NCBI GenBank assembly: GCA_016937975.1
Contig: JAFGVN010000109.1
Location: 1-64,000, forward strand
Source of the DNA: Clostridia bacterium
Lineage (GTDB): Bacteria; Bacillota; Clostridia; Peptostreptococcales; Acidaminobacteraceae
Length of the DNA stretch: 64,000 nt
Reading direction: 5' to 3'
In this document: in pieces, positions 47,174-54,766 of the stretch
How positions within the stretch are numbered: the stretch's first letter is position 1
Layout: the number at the start of each line of letters is the position of its first letter
The notes under the pieces: generated by a model
The model's input: the letters and a program-made list of their open reading frames with translations, nothing else
Told to the model about the DNA's origin: nothing
The model's database searches: none
Made by a program: the position numbers and the translations under genes

Positions 47174-48101
47174 AAAAGTTGATATACAAGAATTTATAAG
47201 TTTTATGAAATTAGAAGTTGTTACCATGTCCAACACCATTAATAGTATTGAAAGTTATGAAACTCATAAAATTGGACTTCAAATGGCAGGATATTTTGAG
47301 TATTTTCCAGAGGAGAGAATTCAAATCATTGGTATGACAGAATATAGTTTCTTCTATTTAGTTTCGCCTGAAGAGAGAATACAAAGAGCTGAAAGGATTA
47401 TGCAGGCACCTATTCCGTGTTTAATTGTTTGTAGAGATAATCCAGTGCCAAAAGAGTTGTTGGATGCCGCTAAAAAATACGATCGTACTATTTTGAAGAC
47501 GAAAGAAAATACTTCCATAGTATTGAGAAAAGCCATTGAATTCTTAAATCGGAAATTAGCAAAAACAATTGTAAAGCATGGTGTTTTAGTAGATATTAAT
47601 GGTGTTGGTACTCTGATTGTTGGAAAAAGTGGTATTGGAAAATCTGAAACAGCGTTGGAATTGATTAAAAGGGGACATCGTCTAGTTGGAGATGATGCTA
47701 TTGAAATTACTAAAATCAGTGAAGATACTTTAATGGGGCAGGCACCAACACTCATTAAAAATTTTTTAGAGATTAGAGGTATAGGCATCATTAATATTGC
47801 AAAATTGTTTGGTATGGTTGCCATTAAAGATAGTATAGAAATTGATTTGATTGTCAACTTTGAGCAGTGGGATGATAAGGTCGTGTATGATCGATTAGGT
47901 CTAGATCAAAAGTTTGAAGAGATTTTGGATGTAAAAGTCCCATATATTAAAGTACCAATCAAACCGGGACGAAACTTGGCTATTCTATTGGAAACAGCGG
48001 CGGTAGACATACGACAAAAGAAGCATGGCTACAATGCTGCAGCTGAATTAGATGAACGAACAAAAGAATATACACAAAGAAAAGCAGACGAGTCGAAATA
48101 G
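47160..48101 (+). CDS. hprK: HPr kinase/phosphorylase
   Basis: Bifunctional enzyme that phosphorylates HPr on a serine and sets carbon catabolite repression in Firmicutes. The 313-residue protein has Walker A VGKSGIGKSE, the acidic GDDAIEI, and the HprK signature EIRGIGIINIAKLFG. The N-terminal domain KVDIQEFISFMKLEVV is complete only from TTG 47160, which follows AAGGAG at 8 bases and overlaps the uvrC stop. A terminator overlaps its stop codon. Confidence 0.94.
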   Translation: MIKNKKVDIQEFISFMKLEVVTMSNTINSIESYETHKIGLQMAGYFEYFPEERIQIIGMTEYSFFYLVSPEERIQRAERIMQAPIPCLIVCRDNPVPKELLDAAKKYDRTILKTKENTSIVLRKAIEFLNRKLAKTIVKHGVLVDINGVGTLIVGKSGIGKSETALELIKRGHRLVGDDAIEITKISEDTLMGQAPTLIKNFLEIRGIGIINIAKLFGMVAIKDSIEIDLIVNFEQWDDKVVYDRLGLDQKFEEILDVKVPYIKVPIKPGRNLAILLETAAVDIRQKKHGYNAAAELDERTKEYTQRKADESK

Positions 48102-48112
48102 ACTCGTTTTGT
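48088..48112 (+). terminator. Terminator overlapping the hprK stop
   Basis: ACGAGTC-GAAATA-GACTCGT followed by TTTTG. Confidence 0.82.
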
Positions 48113-48380
48113 TCTATAATAAGCCACAAATTAGTCGAAATATGAAAAAAATGTAAGAATTTTTTTTGTGAAATTATTAATTAGTTTTCCAATTAAATCA
48201 CAATCTTTCAGTCTCTTTAGAATATTCAAAAAATTTTATAACCCAGTGCGGTACACGATTTAGAAAAACCTAGTAAAATAGAGGGTTTTACAAAATCTTA
48301 TAATAGAAATATTCAAAAAATAATACATGATTCAACACAGAAAAAAAATTGCGTAATATTGTATACATCTATATCTCATC
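48113..48380. other. AT-rich gap with no gene
   Basis: Both strands are full of stops and no RNA gene is recognised. An AAAACC/GGTTTT hairpin lies near 48265-48290. TTGTGAAATTATTAATTAG near 48166 is only a half Rex site. Confidence 0.5.
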
Positions 48381-48382
48381 TA

Positions 48383-48391
48383 TGTTATAAT
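48383..48391 (+). promoter_or_regulatory. Extended -10 promoter of the hydrogenase operon
   Basis: TATGTTATAAT (TG one base before TATAAT). TTGTAT lies 21 bases upstream, too far for a standard -35. Predicted leader about 175 nt. Confidence 0.5.
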
Positions 48392-48461
48392 GCATTTGTC
48401 TGTTAAATAAATAGCAATCGAAGCGATGATTTGAAAGGCTTTGAAAGGAAATAAATGATAT

Positions 48462-48490
48462 TGATTCTCAGTAAGAAATCAATTTTTTTA
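48462..48490 (+). terminator. Candidate attenuator hairpin in the hydrogenase leader
   Basis: ATTGATT-CTCAGTAAGA-AATCAAT followed by a run of seven T. The stem is AT-only apart from two GC pairs, so strength is doubtful. Like the hydEGF leader, it precedes the ribosome site. Confidence 0.4.
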
Positions 48491-48499
48491 TCAGATATC

Positions 48500-48517
48500 T
48501 TGTTAAAAGGTTCACAA
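48500..48517 (+). promoter_or_regulatory. Rex-like operator upstream of the hydrogenase structural genes
   Basis: TTGTTAA-AAGG-TTCACAA fits the Rex consensus TTGTTAA-N4-TTAACAA with one change, and that change (TTCACAA) is a common Rex half-site form. It lies 55 bases before hydC. Confidence 0.7.
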
Positions 48518-48572
48518 TGAATTCAATAAATTTTGAAGTATAAAATTTCTAAAGTTATTAAGGAGGTCACTA

Positions 48573-49055
48573 ATGGCAAAGAAACTGTCACAAGAAGAAT
48601 GTTTCGCTAAATTAAATGAAGCAATCGAGGTTCATAAAGGAAGTCAAGGCGCATTAATGCCAATCCTTCATGAAGCACAACATTTATTTGGTGCAGTACC
48701 ACTAGATGTACAAAAGGTAATTTCAAAAGCGTTGTCAATTCCTTTAGCTGAAATCTATGGTGTTGTTACTTTCTACTCTCAATTTACATTAGAGCCAAAC
48801 GGCGAATTTTTAATTGGAGTATGTATGGGTACAGCATGTTACGTTAAAGGCTCAGGTCCAATCTTAGACAGAATCTCTAGAGAATTGAATTTACCTGTAA
48901 AAACGACATCACAAGATGGTAAATTTACTTTGATTGATACAAGATGTATTGGCGCTTGTGGTTTAGCACCAGTTATCACAATCAATGACGACGTATATGG
49001 TAGATTGACTGAAGCTGAGATTCCAAGTATTTTAGCAAAATACATTAACGCTTAA
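48573..49055 (+). CDS. hydC: Electron-bifurcating hydrogenase, NuoE-like subunit
   Basis: A 160-residue thioredoxin-fold [2Fe-2S] protein, equivalent to HydC/HndA. Cluster cysteines are CMGTAC and RCIGACG, as in NuoE (C-x4-C ... C-x3-C). The helical N-terminal domain (HEAQHLFGAVPLDVQKVISKAL) matches NuoE. It passes electrons within the NADH/ferredoxin-coupled complex. ATG follows AAGGAGG. First of four co-directional genes with gaps under 50 bases. Confidence 0.93.
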   Translation: MAKKLSQEECFAKLNEAIEVHKGSQGALMPILHEAQHLFGAVPLDVQKVISKALSIPLAEIYGVVTFYSQFTLEPNGEFLIGVCMGTACYVKGSGPILDRISRELNLPVKTTSQDGKFTLIDTRCIGACGLAPVITINDDVYGRLTEAEIPSILAKYINA

Positions 49056-49087
49056 TTAGGATAGCAGAGATTTAGGAGGACAATTAC

Positions 49088-49447
49088 ATGAAATCGTTAG
49101 CAGACTTAGCGAAATTACGTGAAGAAGCTTTAAAAAAAGTTAACATTCGCGGTGAAAGAAAAGGTAAGAGAATTGTTGTTGGTATGGCTACTTGTGGCAT
49201 CGCTGCAGGCGCTAGACCAGTACTTAATGCTTTAGTTGAAGAAATTCAAAAGAGAAACATTCAAGATGTTGAAGTAACTCAAACGGGATGTATTGGTGTT
49301 TGTAAACTTGAACCAATCATTGAAGTTTATGATGAAAACAATGAAAAAACAACCTATGTTGAAATGACAGCTGAAAAAGCACAAAAGGTTATCGTTGATC
49401 ATATCGTAAATGGTCAAATTGTTGCAGAATTTACTATTCAAGAATAA
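49088..49447 (+). CDS. [2Fe-2S] thioredoxin-like subunit, HndB type
   Basis: A 119-residue single-domain thioredoxin-like ferredoxin. The cluster cysteines lie in MATCGIAAG and QTGCIGVCKLEP. Similar small subunits (HndB of Desulfovibrio fructosovorans) occur between the NuoE- and NuoF-like subunits of tetrameric bifurcating hydrogenases; Thermotoga lacks a separate one. An N-terminal leader helix of about 35 residues is present. AGGAGG precedes the ATG. Confidence 0.88.
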   Translation: MKSLADLAKLREEALKKVNIRGERKGKRIVVGMATCGIAAGARPVLNALVEEIQKRNIQDVEVTQTGCIGVCKLEPIIEVYDENNEKTTYVEMTAEKAQKVIVDHIVNGQIVAEFTIQE

Positions 49448-49484
49448 TTATTGATTATTTTACGGATATAACAGGAGGTTAAAG

Positions 49485-51275
49485 ATGGAATTATATAGAT
49501 CGCATGTCTTAATCTGTGGCGGTACAGGATGTTCTTCTTCAGGATCATTAACATTTGAAGATAAATTTGCTGCTGCTATGGCAAAACATGATTTAAACAA
49601 AGAAGTAAAATTAGTTAAAACTGGATGTTTTGGTCTTTGTGAAGCAGGTCCTATCGTGGTAGTTTACCCAGAAGGTGCTTTCTACTCAAGAGTAACTGAT
49701 GAAGATATTACAAAGATCGTTGAAGAACATTTGTTAAAAGGTAGAATTGTAAAGGGATTACTACATGGTTCTGCAATTGATGAAGAAGTAACGAAATCAA
49801 TTAATGAAGTTGATTTCTTTAAGAAACAAAAGCGTGTTGCTTTAAGAAACTGTGGTATTATCAACCCAGAAAACATTGAAGAATATATCGCATTTGATGG
49901 TTACCAAGCATTAGGTAAAGCTTTAACTGAAATGACTAGAGAAGAAGTTATTGAAGTAGTAAAAGCTTCAGGTCTAAGAGGCCGTGGTGGTGGAGGATTC
50001 CCTACTGGCTTAAAATGGACTTTTGCTTACAATGCACAATCTGAAAAGAAATATGTTGCTTGTAATGCCGATGAAGGTGACCCAGGTGCATTCATGGATA
50101 GATCGGTACTTGAAGGAGATCCACATGTAATCATCGAAGCTATGGCAATTGCAGCTTATGCAATTGGTGCTGATGAAGGTTATGTTTATATCCGTGCAGA
50201 GTACCCAATCGCTGTTAAACGTCTTGAAATTGCAATTGAGCAAGCTAAAGAAATGGGCTTATTAGGTAAGAATATCTTTGGTACAGACTTTAACTTTGAT
50301 CTTAAGATTAAATTAGGTGCTGGTGCATTCGTTTGTGGTGAGGAAACTGCTTTAATCGCTTCAATTGAAGGCGAAAGAGGTATGCCTAGACCTAGACCGC
50401 CATTCCCAGCGAATAAAGGTATCTTCGGTCAACCAACTGTATTAAACAACGTTGAAACTTATGCTAACGTGCCACAAATCATCTTAAATGGTGCTGAATG
50501 GTTCGCTAACATAGGTACTGAAAGATCAAAAGGTACTAAAGTATTCGCATTAGGTGGAAAGATCAACAATACTGGTCTTTTAGAAATCCCAATGGGAACA
50601 ACTTTAAGAGAAGTAATCTTTGATATCGGTGGTGGTATTCCAAATGGTAAAGCTTTCAAAGCTGTACAAACTGGTGGTCCATCAGGTGGATGTATTACTG
50701 CTGAACATTTAGATACACCAATTGATTATGATAACTTAATCGAATTAGGCTCAATGATGGGTTCTGGTGGTATGATTGTAATGGACGAAGACAACTGTAT
50801 GGTTGACGTTGCAAGATTCTTCCTTGACTTTACTGTTGATGAGTCATGTGGTAAATGTACGCCATGTAGAGAAGGTACAAAGCGTATGCTTGAAATGTTA
50901 GATAAGATTTGCGAAGGCAAAGGTACAATGCAAGATATCGAAGATTTAGAGCAATTAGCTTACACAATCAAAGATGCTTCATTATGTGGTTTAGGACAAA
51001 CTGCTCCAAACCCTGTATTATCTACATTGAAATATTTCAAGCATGAGTATCTTGCTCACGTTGAAGATAAAAAATGTCCAGCAGGTGTATGTAAAGACTT
51101 ATTAGCAATTACAATCACAGATAAATGTATTGGATGTACTATGTGTAAAACTGTTTGTCCTGTTAACTGTATTTCAGGTGAAAAGAAAGGCCAGCATGTG
51201 ATCGACCAAGATGCATGTATCAAATGTGGTGCTTGTATTGATAAGTGTCCTGTTAAGTGTATTGTTAAGAAATAA
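49485..51275 (+). CDS. hydB: Electron-bifurcating hydrogenase, NuoF-like flavoprotein
   Basis: The 596-residue NADH-binding and probable bifurcating subunit. An N-terminal [2Fe-2S] thioredoxin-like domain (CGGTGCSSSG, CFGLCEAGP) is followed by the NuoF core with GLRGRGGGGFPTGLKW (NADH/FMN), CNADEGDPGAFMDRS, and the [4Fe-4S] motif ESCGKCTPCREG. At the C terminus are two extra [4Fe-4S] motifs, CIGCTMCKTVCP and CIKCGACIDKCP, as in HydB of Thermotoga. ATG follows AGGAGG. Confidence 0.95.
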   Translation: MELYRSHVLICGGTGCSSSGSLTFEDKFAAAMAKHDLNKEVKLVKTGCFGLCEAGPIVVVYPEGAFYSRVTDEDITKIVEEHLLKGRIVKGLLHGSAIDEEVTKSINEVDFFKKQKRVALRNCGIINPENIEEYIAFDGYQALGKALTEMTREEVIEVVKASGLRGRGGGGFPTGLKWTFAYNAQSEKKYVACNADEGDPGAFMDRSVLEGDPHVIIEAMAIAAYAIGADEGYVYIRAEYPIAVKRLEIAIEQAKEMGLLGKNIFGTDFNFDLKIKLGAGAFVCGEETALIASIEGERGMPRPRPPFPANKGIFGQPTVLNNVETYANVPQIILNGAEWFANIGTERSKGTKVFALGGKINNTGLLEIPMGTTLREVIFDIGGGIPNGKAFKAVQTGGPSGGCITAEHLDTPIDYDNLIELGSMMGSGGMIVMDEDNCMVDVARFFLDFTVDESCGKCTPCREGTKRMLEMLDKICEGKGTMQDIEDLEQLAYTIKDASLCGLGQTAPNPVLSTLKYFKHEYLAHVEDKKCPAGVCKDLLAITITDKCIGCTMCKTVCPVNCISGEKKGQHVIDQDACIKCGACIDKCPVKCIVKK

Positions 51276-51319
51276 CATTTAGGATCGAAGAATACAAGTT
51301 ATAAGAGGAGGAAATCAAA

Positions 51320-53050
51320 GTGGTTAAAGTAACGATTAACAACACTGTGGTAGAAGTACCAGAGTCATATACAGTTTTAGAAGCTGCTAGAGAAGCTGGA
51401 TTCGACATTCCTACACTATGTTACATGAAAGAAATCAACGAAGTTGGTGCATGTAGAGTATGTTTAGTAGAAGTTGAAGGTGCTAGATCATTACAAGCTT
51501 CATGTGTTTTACCTGTTAGAGATGGCATGGTAATTAAAACAAATACAAAAAGAGTAAGAGAAACAGTTAAAACAACTGTGGAATTAATCTTAGCAAATCA
51601 TGATAGAGAATGTACACAATGTGTAAGATCTGGTAACTGTGAATTACAAACGATTGCTGAAGATCTTGGTGTTACAGGCTTAAAATATCAAGGTGCTAAA
51701 AGAGTAAAAAAATATGACGATTTTTCACATTCAATCGTTAGAGACACTTCTAAGTGTATCTTATGTGGTAAATGTGTTAACGTATGTAAGAAAACTCAAG
51801 ATGTTGGTATCTTAGGATTCCAAAACAGAGGTTTCAATACAACTGTAGGTCCAGCATTTGATAGACCAATGACAGAAACTGATTGTTTATTCTGTGGTCA
51901 ATGTATCAATGTTTGTCCAGTAGGTGCTTTAATGGAAAAATCAGATATTCACAGAGTATTTGATGCTATTGAAGACCCAGATACTTATGTAGTTGTTCAA
52001 ACAGCTCCAGCTGTTAGAGCTGCATTAGGTGAAGAATTCGGTTATGAAATCGGTACTAGAGCAACTGGTAAAATGGCTGCTGCATTAAGAAGACTTGGTT
52101 TCAATAATGTGTTCGATACGAACTGGGCTGCTGACTTAACCATTATGGAAGAAGGCACTGAATTATTAGGTAGAATTCAAAATGGTGGTGTATTACCAAT
52201 GATTACATCATGTTCACCAGGTTGGATTAGATACTGTGAATTCAATCATCCTGACTTCATTCCTAACTTATCATCATGTAAGTCTCCACACCAAATGTTT
52301 GGTGCAATTGCAAAGACTTACTACGCTGAAAAGAAAGGATTAGATCCAAAGAAAATGTTCGTTGTATCAGTAATGCCTTGTACATCTAAGAAAACTGAAG
52401 CTGCAAGACCAGAAATGGAAGTTGAAGGCTTAAGAGATGTAGATGCAGTAATCACTACTAGAGAATTAGCTAGAATGATTAAGCAAGCTGGTATCAACTA
52501 CAATAAATTGCCAGATGAAGGTTTTGATAACATTATGGGTGAATACTCAGGTGCAGGTGTTATCTTCGGTGCAACTGGTGGTGTTATGGAAGCTGCAATC
52601 AGAACTGTTGCTGACGTATTAACTGGTCAAGACTTAGAAAACATCGAATATGCAGCTGTAAGAGGCGTTGAATACATCAAAGAAGCAACTGTTACAATTG
52701 GTGATTTAGATGTTAAAGTTGCTGTAGTACATGGCACTGAAAATGCTGGTAGATTACTTGAGATGGTAAGAAATGGTGAAAAAGATTACCACTTCATCGA
52801 AGTAATGGGCTGTCCAGGTGGCTGTGTAAACGGTGGTGGTCAACCTCAACAACCTCAAAAAGTAAGAGACGTCATTGATTTACGTGTTGCTAGAGCAAAA
52901 GCATTATATGAAGAAGATCAAATTTTAGAAATTAGAAAATCTCATAAAAATGAAGAAATCAAAAAGCTATATGAAGAGTTCTTAGGCAAGCCTAATAGCC
53001 ACAAAGCTCACGATTTATTGCACACGCATTATACTTCAAGAGAAAAATAA
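51320..53050 (+). CDS. hydA: [FeFe]-hydrogenase catalytic subunit HydA
   Basis: The 576-residue M3-type [FeFe]-hydrogenase, the size of clostridial CpI. N-terminal clusters: [2Fe-2S] (CYMKEINEVGACRVC...C), His-ligated [4Fe-4S] (HDRECTQCVRSGNC), and two [4Fe-4S] (CILCGKCVNVC, CLFCGQCINVC). H-cluster motifs: L1 TSCSPGW, L2 MPCTSKKTEAARPE, L3 EVMGCPGGCVNGGGQP. The L1 motif has Ser299 where the textbook form has a second Cys (TSCCP). GTG start after AGGAGG. It is matured by HydE, HydG and HydF encoded at 23-27 kb. Confidence 0.96.
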   Translation: MVKVTINNTVVEVPESYTVLEAAREAGFDIPTLCYMKEINEVGACRVCLVEVEGARSLQASCVLPVRDGMVIKTNTKRVRETVKTTVELILANHDRECTQCVRSGNCELQTIAEDLGVTGLKYQGAKRVKKYDDFSHSIVRDTSKCILCGKCVNVCKKTQDVGILGFQNRGFNTTVGPAFDRPMTETDCLFCGQCINVCPVGALMEKSDIHRVFDAIEDPDTYVVVQTAPAVRAALGEEFGYEIGTRATGKMAAALRRLGFNNVFDTNWAADLTIMEEGTELLGRIQNGGVLPMITSCSPGWIRYCEFNHPDFIPNLSSCKSPHQMFGAIAKTYYAEKKGLDPKKMFVVSVMPCTSKKTEAARPEMEVEGLRDVDAVITTRELARMIKQAGINYNKLPDEGFDNIMGEYSGAGVIFGATGGVMEAAIRTVADVLTGQDLENIEYAAVRGVEYIKEATVTIGDLDVKVAVVHGTENAGRLLEMVRNGEKDYHFIEVMGCPGGCVNGGGQPQQPQKVRDVIDLRVARAKALYEEDQILEIRKSHKNEEIKKLYEEFLGKPNSHKAHDLLHTHYTSREK

Positions 53051-53056
53051 TAACTT

Positions 53057-53093
53057 AGCCTCTGTAGAAAATACAGGGGCTTTTCTTTATTTT
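53057..53093 (+). terminator. Terminator of the hydrogenase operon
   Basis: AGCCTCTGT / ACAGGGGCT with an AGAAAAT loop and TTTTCTTTATTTT tail. Confidence 0.88.
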
Positions 53094-53167
53094 GGGGCTG
53101 TGTGAATGACAAGTTTAATGAAATAATACGGACTTCATGATAAAATGAAGAAGTGAGGTAAATGAAT

Positions 53168-53842
53168 ATGAAGTATATGGATGAATTTGTAAGAGAAATC
53201 CCTTTGACTTTAGTGATTAATGATGAGGAAAAATGGACATTGTTATGTGAACCTTCTCATTTAAAGGCTTTAGTAGTAGGTTTTTTGTATGCCAATTACT
53301 ATATTCAAGGCTTAGATGATCTTGATAAAGTGATTATTGATGAAGAAAAGGGTATGTGTTATATCGAACTACAAAATAACCTATCTATTATGAATCACAG
53401 ATATGTTACTTCAGGCTGTGTAGATTCAGCTGTATTTTATCGAATGTTGGATGCTATTACCAATAAACCCTTGCAAAAGAAGGCTTTAAATACAACGCAA
53501 ATACGGTCTTTGAAAAATGCAATCAACTCATTGGAAGCTTTATCTGCTATTGGATGGTCTAAGACGCATAATTCTATTGTAAAGGATGTTTATCCTGTTA
53601 ATCGAATTTATAAAATTGTTGGTGAACAACTGATAGAATCAAAGCAATATGAGTTCATAATCCTTGATGAAAATCTTACAATGGAACTCCTCATAGCATG
53701 TAAAAGGAGTAACATCCATGGTATCTGCTATAGGGGATATGTTTCGGAAAAAGCCATTAGATTTTCAGAAAAAATGGGTATTGATTTAGTGAGTTTCCAA
53801 GAAAGTGGTGACATTTTTGTCCAGGGTAAAAAACTGCTCTGA
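53168..53842 (+). CDS. FdhD-like protein with altered cysteine loop
   Basis: A 224-residue relative of FdhD, the sulfurtransferase that activates molybdenum or tungsten formate dehydrogenases. REIPLTLVINDEEKWTLLCEPSHLKALVVGFLYANYYI matches the FdhD N-terminal pattern and GWSKTHNSIV, YRGYVSEKAIRFSEKMGI match later segments. The normal SSCGVCG loop, which carries sulfur, reads VTSGCVDS here, so only one Cys remains. A formate dehydrogenase is not in the window. Its place between the hydrogenase operon and the HydS module suggests a related job. I chose ATG 53168 (GAGG 9 bases upstream); ATG 53162 is possible. Confidence 0.75.
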   Translation: MKYMDEFVREIPLTLVINDEEKWTLLCEPSHLKALVVGFLYANYYIQGLDDLDKVIIDEEKGMCYIELQNNLSIMNHRYVTSGCVDSAVFYRMLDAITNKPLQKKALNTTQIRSLKNAINSLEALSAIGWSKTHNSIVKDVYPVNRIYKIVGEQLIESKQYEFIILDENLTMELLIACKRSNIHGICYRGYVSEKAIRFSEKMGIDLVSFQESGDIFVQGKKLL

Positions 53843-53868
53843 AATAGGAAACAATCGCCTTGAAACTA

Positions 53869-53896
53869 TTGAAAATAGCGCAAAAAAGTGTATAAT
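53869..53896 (+). promoter_or_regulatory. Promoter of the HydS regulatory module
   Basis: TTGAAA, 16-base spacer, TATAAT, about 50 bases before the first DRTGG gene. Confidence 0.6.
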
Positions 53897-53934
53897 AAAT
53901 ATATATTGTTAAAAAAATAACGTTCCTTGCGCTA
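53876..53934 (+). promoter_or_regulatory. Separated inverted repeat around the module promoter, with a weak Rex-like site inside
   Basis: TAGCGCAA (53876-53883) and TTGCGCTA (53927-53934) are perfect inverted copies 51 bp apart centre to centre, about five helical turns. They enclose the -10 box and the expected start. Inside, TTGTTAA-AAAA-ATAACGT (53906-53923) has a perfect left Rex half-site and a poor right half (three mismatches). Confidence 0.5.
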
Positions 53935-53946
53935 AATGGAGGCATT

Positions 53947-54294
53947 ATGAAATTAAAGGAAATTGCTGAACTGCTTAAATGTGAAATTTTAATAGGAGAA
54001 GCCTATTTGGAGCGAGAAGTTAAATTCGCTTTTGGCTCTGATTTAATGAGTGATGTTTTGGCCTATACTGAAGAAGACACCGTATTATTAACAGGTTTAT
54101 GCAATAATCAAGTGATTAGAACAGCTGAAATGCTAGATTTAAAATCAGTTGTTTTTGTTCGTGGTAAAAAGCCTTCGGAAGATATTATTGAAATGGCAAA
54201 AGAAGATGATATGTTATTGATGTGTACAGATTATAGTTTGTATGCAGCTTCGGGTATATTATATTCTCATGGTTTAGAAGGTACTGAAATTTAG
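53947..54294 (+). CDS. DRTGG-domain protein, copy 1
   Basis: A 115-residue small DRTGG-fold protein (MKLKEIAELLKCEILIG...), the domain also found next to CBS domains and in phosphotransacetylase. The segments DLMSDVLAYTEEDTVLLTGLCN and SVVFVRGKKPSEDIIEMAKE fit the family. Probably a small-ligand sensor; the ligand is unknown. A second such gene lies at 56051. First gene of a six-gene operon. Confidence 0.8.
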   Translation: MKLKEIAELLKCEILIGEAYLEREVKFAFGSDLMSDVLAYTEEDTVLLTGLCNNQVIRTAEMLDLKSVVFVRGKKPSEDIIEMAKEDDMLLMCTDYSLYAASGILYSHGLEGTEI

Positions 54295-54302
54295 GAGTAA
54301 AA

Positions 54303-54749
54303 ATGTATCGATTACAGCGCGATGAAAGTGATTTGGCAATGATGAAAGCCTTTGAAGTCTCCAATGAAGATTTTTCTTCAGCGGGTACAGCTTCAAGCAA
54401 AATAAAGAAAATATTACGTCAAATTGGTATGGATGCAGGTGTGATCCGTCGAATTGCAATAGCAACCTATGAAGCTGAAATTAACGTTGCTATTCATTCC
54501 AATGGTGGACATATTGAAGTTTATATCAAATCAGATAAAGTAGATATCTACGTTGAGGACACTGGTCCAGGTATTGCAGATATTAATCTGGCAATGCAAA
54601 AAGGCTATTCAACAGCGACCAAAGAGATTAGAGAATTAGGTTTTGGAGCTGGGATGGGATTACCCAATATGGAAAAGTGTTGTGACGATTTTTACATTGA
54701 ATCTGTCGTAGATGAGTATACAGCAATTAAAATGACATTCAATCTTTGA
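54303..54749 (+). CDS. RsbW/SpoIIAB-like GHKL ATPase
   Basis: A 148-residue anti-sigma-type ATPase/Ser kinase fold: N box ATYEAEINVAIHSNGG, G1 VEDTGPGIADI, G2 GFGAGMGLPNM. It could bind or phosphorylate a partner protein. It is placed directly before the HydS-like gene, as TM1422-type genes are near hydS in Thermotoga (from memory). ATG follows AGGAGTAAAA. Confidence 0.85.
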   Translation: MYRLQRDESDLAMMKAFEVSNEDFSSAGTASSKIKKILRQIGMDAGVIRRIAIATYEAEINVAIHSNGGHIEVYIKSDKVDIYVEDTGPGIADINLAMQKGYSTATKEIRELGFGAGMGLPNMEKCCDDFYIESVVDEYTAIKMTFNL

Positions 54750-54766
54750 TGATGGTGGGGGAAAAG

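Noticed and set aside
48160-48185. TTGTGAAATTATTAATTAG as a Rex site
   Set aside because: Only the left half fits; it is more than 380 bases upstream of hydC and not next to a promoter.
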